A DNA stretch of 6,392 nucleotides from JAFGIT01 sp016929465 [NCBI: Candidatus Coatesbacteria bacterium] (GTDB lineage: Bacteria > B130-G9), in NCBI GenBank assembly GCA_016929465.1, contig JAFGIT010000097.1, forward strand, positions 1-6,392, written 5' to 3'. The notes under the pieces are model-generated. The model saw only the letters and a program-made list of their open reading frames with translations. It had not been told where the DNA came from and searched no databases. Numbering within the stretch: the first letter of the stretch is position 1; the number at the start of each line of letters is the position of its first letter. Position numbers and translations under genes: made by a program. Below, one piece after another: positions 5,531 through 6,392 of the stretch.

Positions 5531-6253
5531 GTGGTAAAGCCGTCTAAGTCCAGAATCAAGAGGATTTTGGCTGCCGGCGCTTTGGTGCTGGTGCCGGTCT
5601 CCCTGACCTTCTTCCTCGTTTATAAGCTGGTTCAATGGACAGACGACCTTCTTGATCTTGCCCTTCCAATTCCGCGCGCCATCGCCCTCCCCGGCCTGGG
5701 TCTTATTTTTCTTGCGGCCCTGACTCTTCTTGTCGGTCTCCTTGCCACAAACCTCGTCGGGAAGAAAGTTGTGGCATTCGGGGAACGCATTCTGGAAAGC
5801 ATTCCGGTCATCAGCAGCATTTACTCTGGAGCCAAGACGCTGGTCGAGGCCTTTACGCTTCCATCTTCCTCTGCCTTCCGCCAGGTGGTCCTCGTTGAAT
5901 ACCCGAGACGCGGCATGTGGGTCCTCGGTTTTGTAACGAAGGAGGTGGCGGATGGCGAAAGCGGAATAGGCAGCGGGAAAAAACTGAACCTTTTCATCCC
6001 TACCTCGCCCAACCCGACATCCGGCATGGTTGTCGTAATCGAGCGGGATGACGCCATATATCTCGATCTGACTGTTAAGGAGGCTGTTGAGTTCATCGTA
6101 TCCGGCGGTGTGCTGTATCCATCGAGCAGGACCGTGGAGGACGAAAAGGCGAAACGAAGGCCTCCTCAACCGTTGACCGGTATCCCGATATTCAGGGGAA
6201 ATTCAGCGAGAGCACTGGGCAGGGAGAAACCACCGGATCCAAGATCAATTTGA
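5531..6253 (+). CDS. DUF502 family membrane protein
   Basis: A 240-residue protein with two membrane segments, at about residues 12-34 and 53-75, then a soluble domain. It shows the DUF502 landmarks in order: AGALVLVPVSLTFFLVY, ALPGLGLIF (52-60), LLATNLVGKKV (70-80), ESIPVISSIYSGAKTL (89-104), FRQVVLVEYPRRGMWVLGFVT (116-136), LNLFIPTSPNPTSG (152-165) and LDLTVKEAVEFIVSGG (178-193). The tail (about 200-240) is basic and proline-rich, likely disordered. The function of the family is unknown; members occur widely in bacteria and plants. The GTG at 5531 is the first possible start because TGA lies in frame at 5516-5518; GAGG is 10 bases upstream. It is transcribed away from the M50-prfB operon and appears to be on its own within the window. 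Confidence 0.92.
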   Translation: MVKPSKSRIKRILAAGALVLVPVSLTFFLVYKLVQWTDDLLDLALPIPRAIALPGLGLIFLAALTLLVGLLATNLVGKKVVAFGERILESIPVISSIYSGAKTLVEAFTLPSSSAFRQVVLVEYPRRGMWVLGFVTKEVADGESGIGSGKKLNLFIPTSPNPTSGMVVVIERDDAIYLDLTVKEAVEFIVSGGVLYPSSRTVEDEKAKRRPPQPLTGIPIFRGNSARALGREKPPDPRSI

Positions 6254-6306
6254 TTTTATCGCCGATATGAATCAGTCTGTTCAAAGACCTAGCAATTCGG
6301 AGAGAT

Positions 6307-6381
6307 TCGAGTCAGTTAGGTGATCAGATCAGAGGTAACCTCGGGTGATACGGGCTCCTGAGTGAGGAGGGACCGACTCGA
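6307..6381. other. Foldable sequence after DUF502: closing stem with two inner hairpins
   Basis: TCGAGTC (6307-6313) pairs perfectly with GACTCGA (6375-6381). Inside are GAGG/CCTC (6332-6335 with 6339-6342) and CTCCT/AGGAG (6355-6359 with 6365-6369, 5-base loop). It resembles a three-way junction and could be a structured RNA, a leader of a gene beyond the edge, or a 3' end of the DUF502 mRNA. It matches no RNA family that I can recognise; no T-run is visible. The preceding 6254-6306 shows nothing notable. Confidence 0.35.
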
Positions 6382-6392
6382 GATAACTGTCG

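Noticed and set aside
5483-6169. Minus-strand open frame of 228 codons opposite DUF502
   Set aside because: It is antisense to a clear DUF502 gene, shows no domain or ribosome site, and has the charged, Gly/Arg/His-rich composition of a shadow frame.
6300-6392. tRNA or known riboswitch at the right end
   Set aside because: I checked both strands for a T-arm motif, acceptor pairing and familiar riboswitch cores and found none; only generic stems are present.

Overview
The window looks like ordinary chromosomal DNA from a Gram-negative bacterium with roughly half G+C. Pointers are SurA/PpiC-type parvulins with export signals, a short-form phosphatidylserine decarboxylase, a DUF465 (YdcH-like) protein and a DUF502 membrane protein. 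The mix would suit a deltaproteobacterium-like lineage or a candidate phylum, but nothing here fixes the taxon. No mobile element, CRISPR array, rRNA or tRNA was seen.

Minus strand, in order of transcription from right to left: a site-2-protease-type M50 metalloprotease (5079-4429); prfB for release factor 2, with a classical +1 programmed frameshift (4403-3299); a PpiC-type parvulin with a lipoprotein-like signal (3302-2376); a SurA-like parvulin (2379-1354); and a small S4-domain RNA-binding protein (1364-1089). prfB starts 25 bases after the protease gene, and the next three junctions overlap by 4, 4 and 11 bases, so this is a tightly coupled operon. After 73 bases comes a DUF465 protein (1015-770). 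After a further 124 bases with two hairpins comes psd (645 to the left edge), open at the window end. A good sigma-70-type promoter (TTGACA, 17 bases, TATTTT) at 5161-5133 lies just ahead of the M50 gene.

Plus strand: after a 451-base divergent intergenic region with several perfect inverted repeats, a DUF502 membrane protein runs 5531-6253. The last 139 bases hold no gene that I can see, but 6307-6381 can fold into a closed stem with two inner hairpins.

Functionally the cluster combines translation termination (RF2), possible ribosome-associated quality control (S4 protein), envelope protein folding (two parvulins), intramembrane proteolysis (M50) and phosphatidylethanolamine synthesis (Psd). 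The most distinctive points are the regulation of prfB (frameshift signal, inferred TTG start, and an overlapping 8-codon ORF behind the better Shine-Dalgarno), two consecutive parvulins that both have Gln where the first active-site His is usual, and the structured divergent intergenic region. I found no clear sign of a wholly new system.
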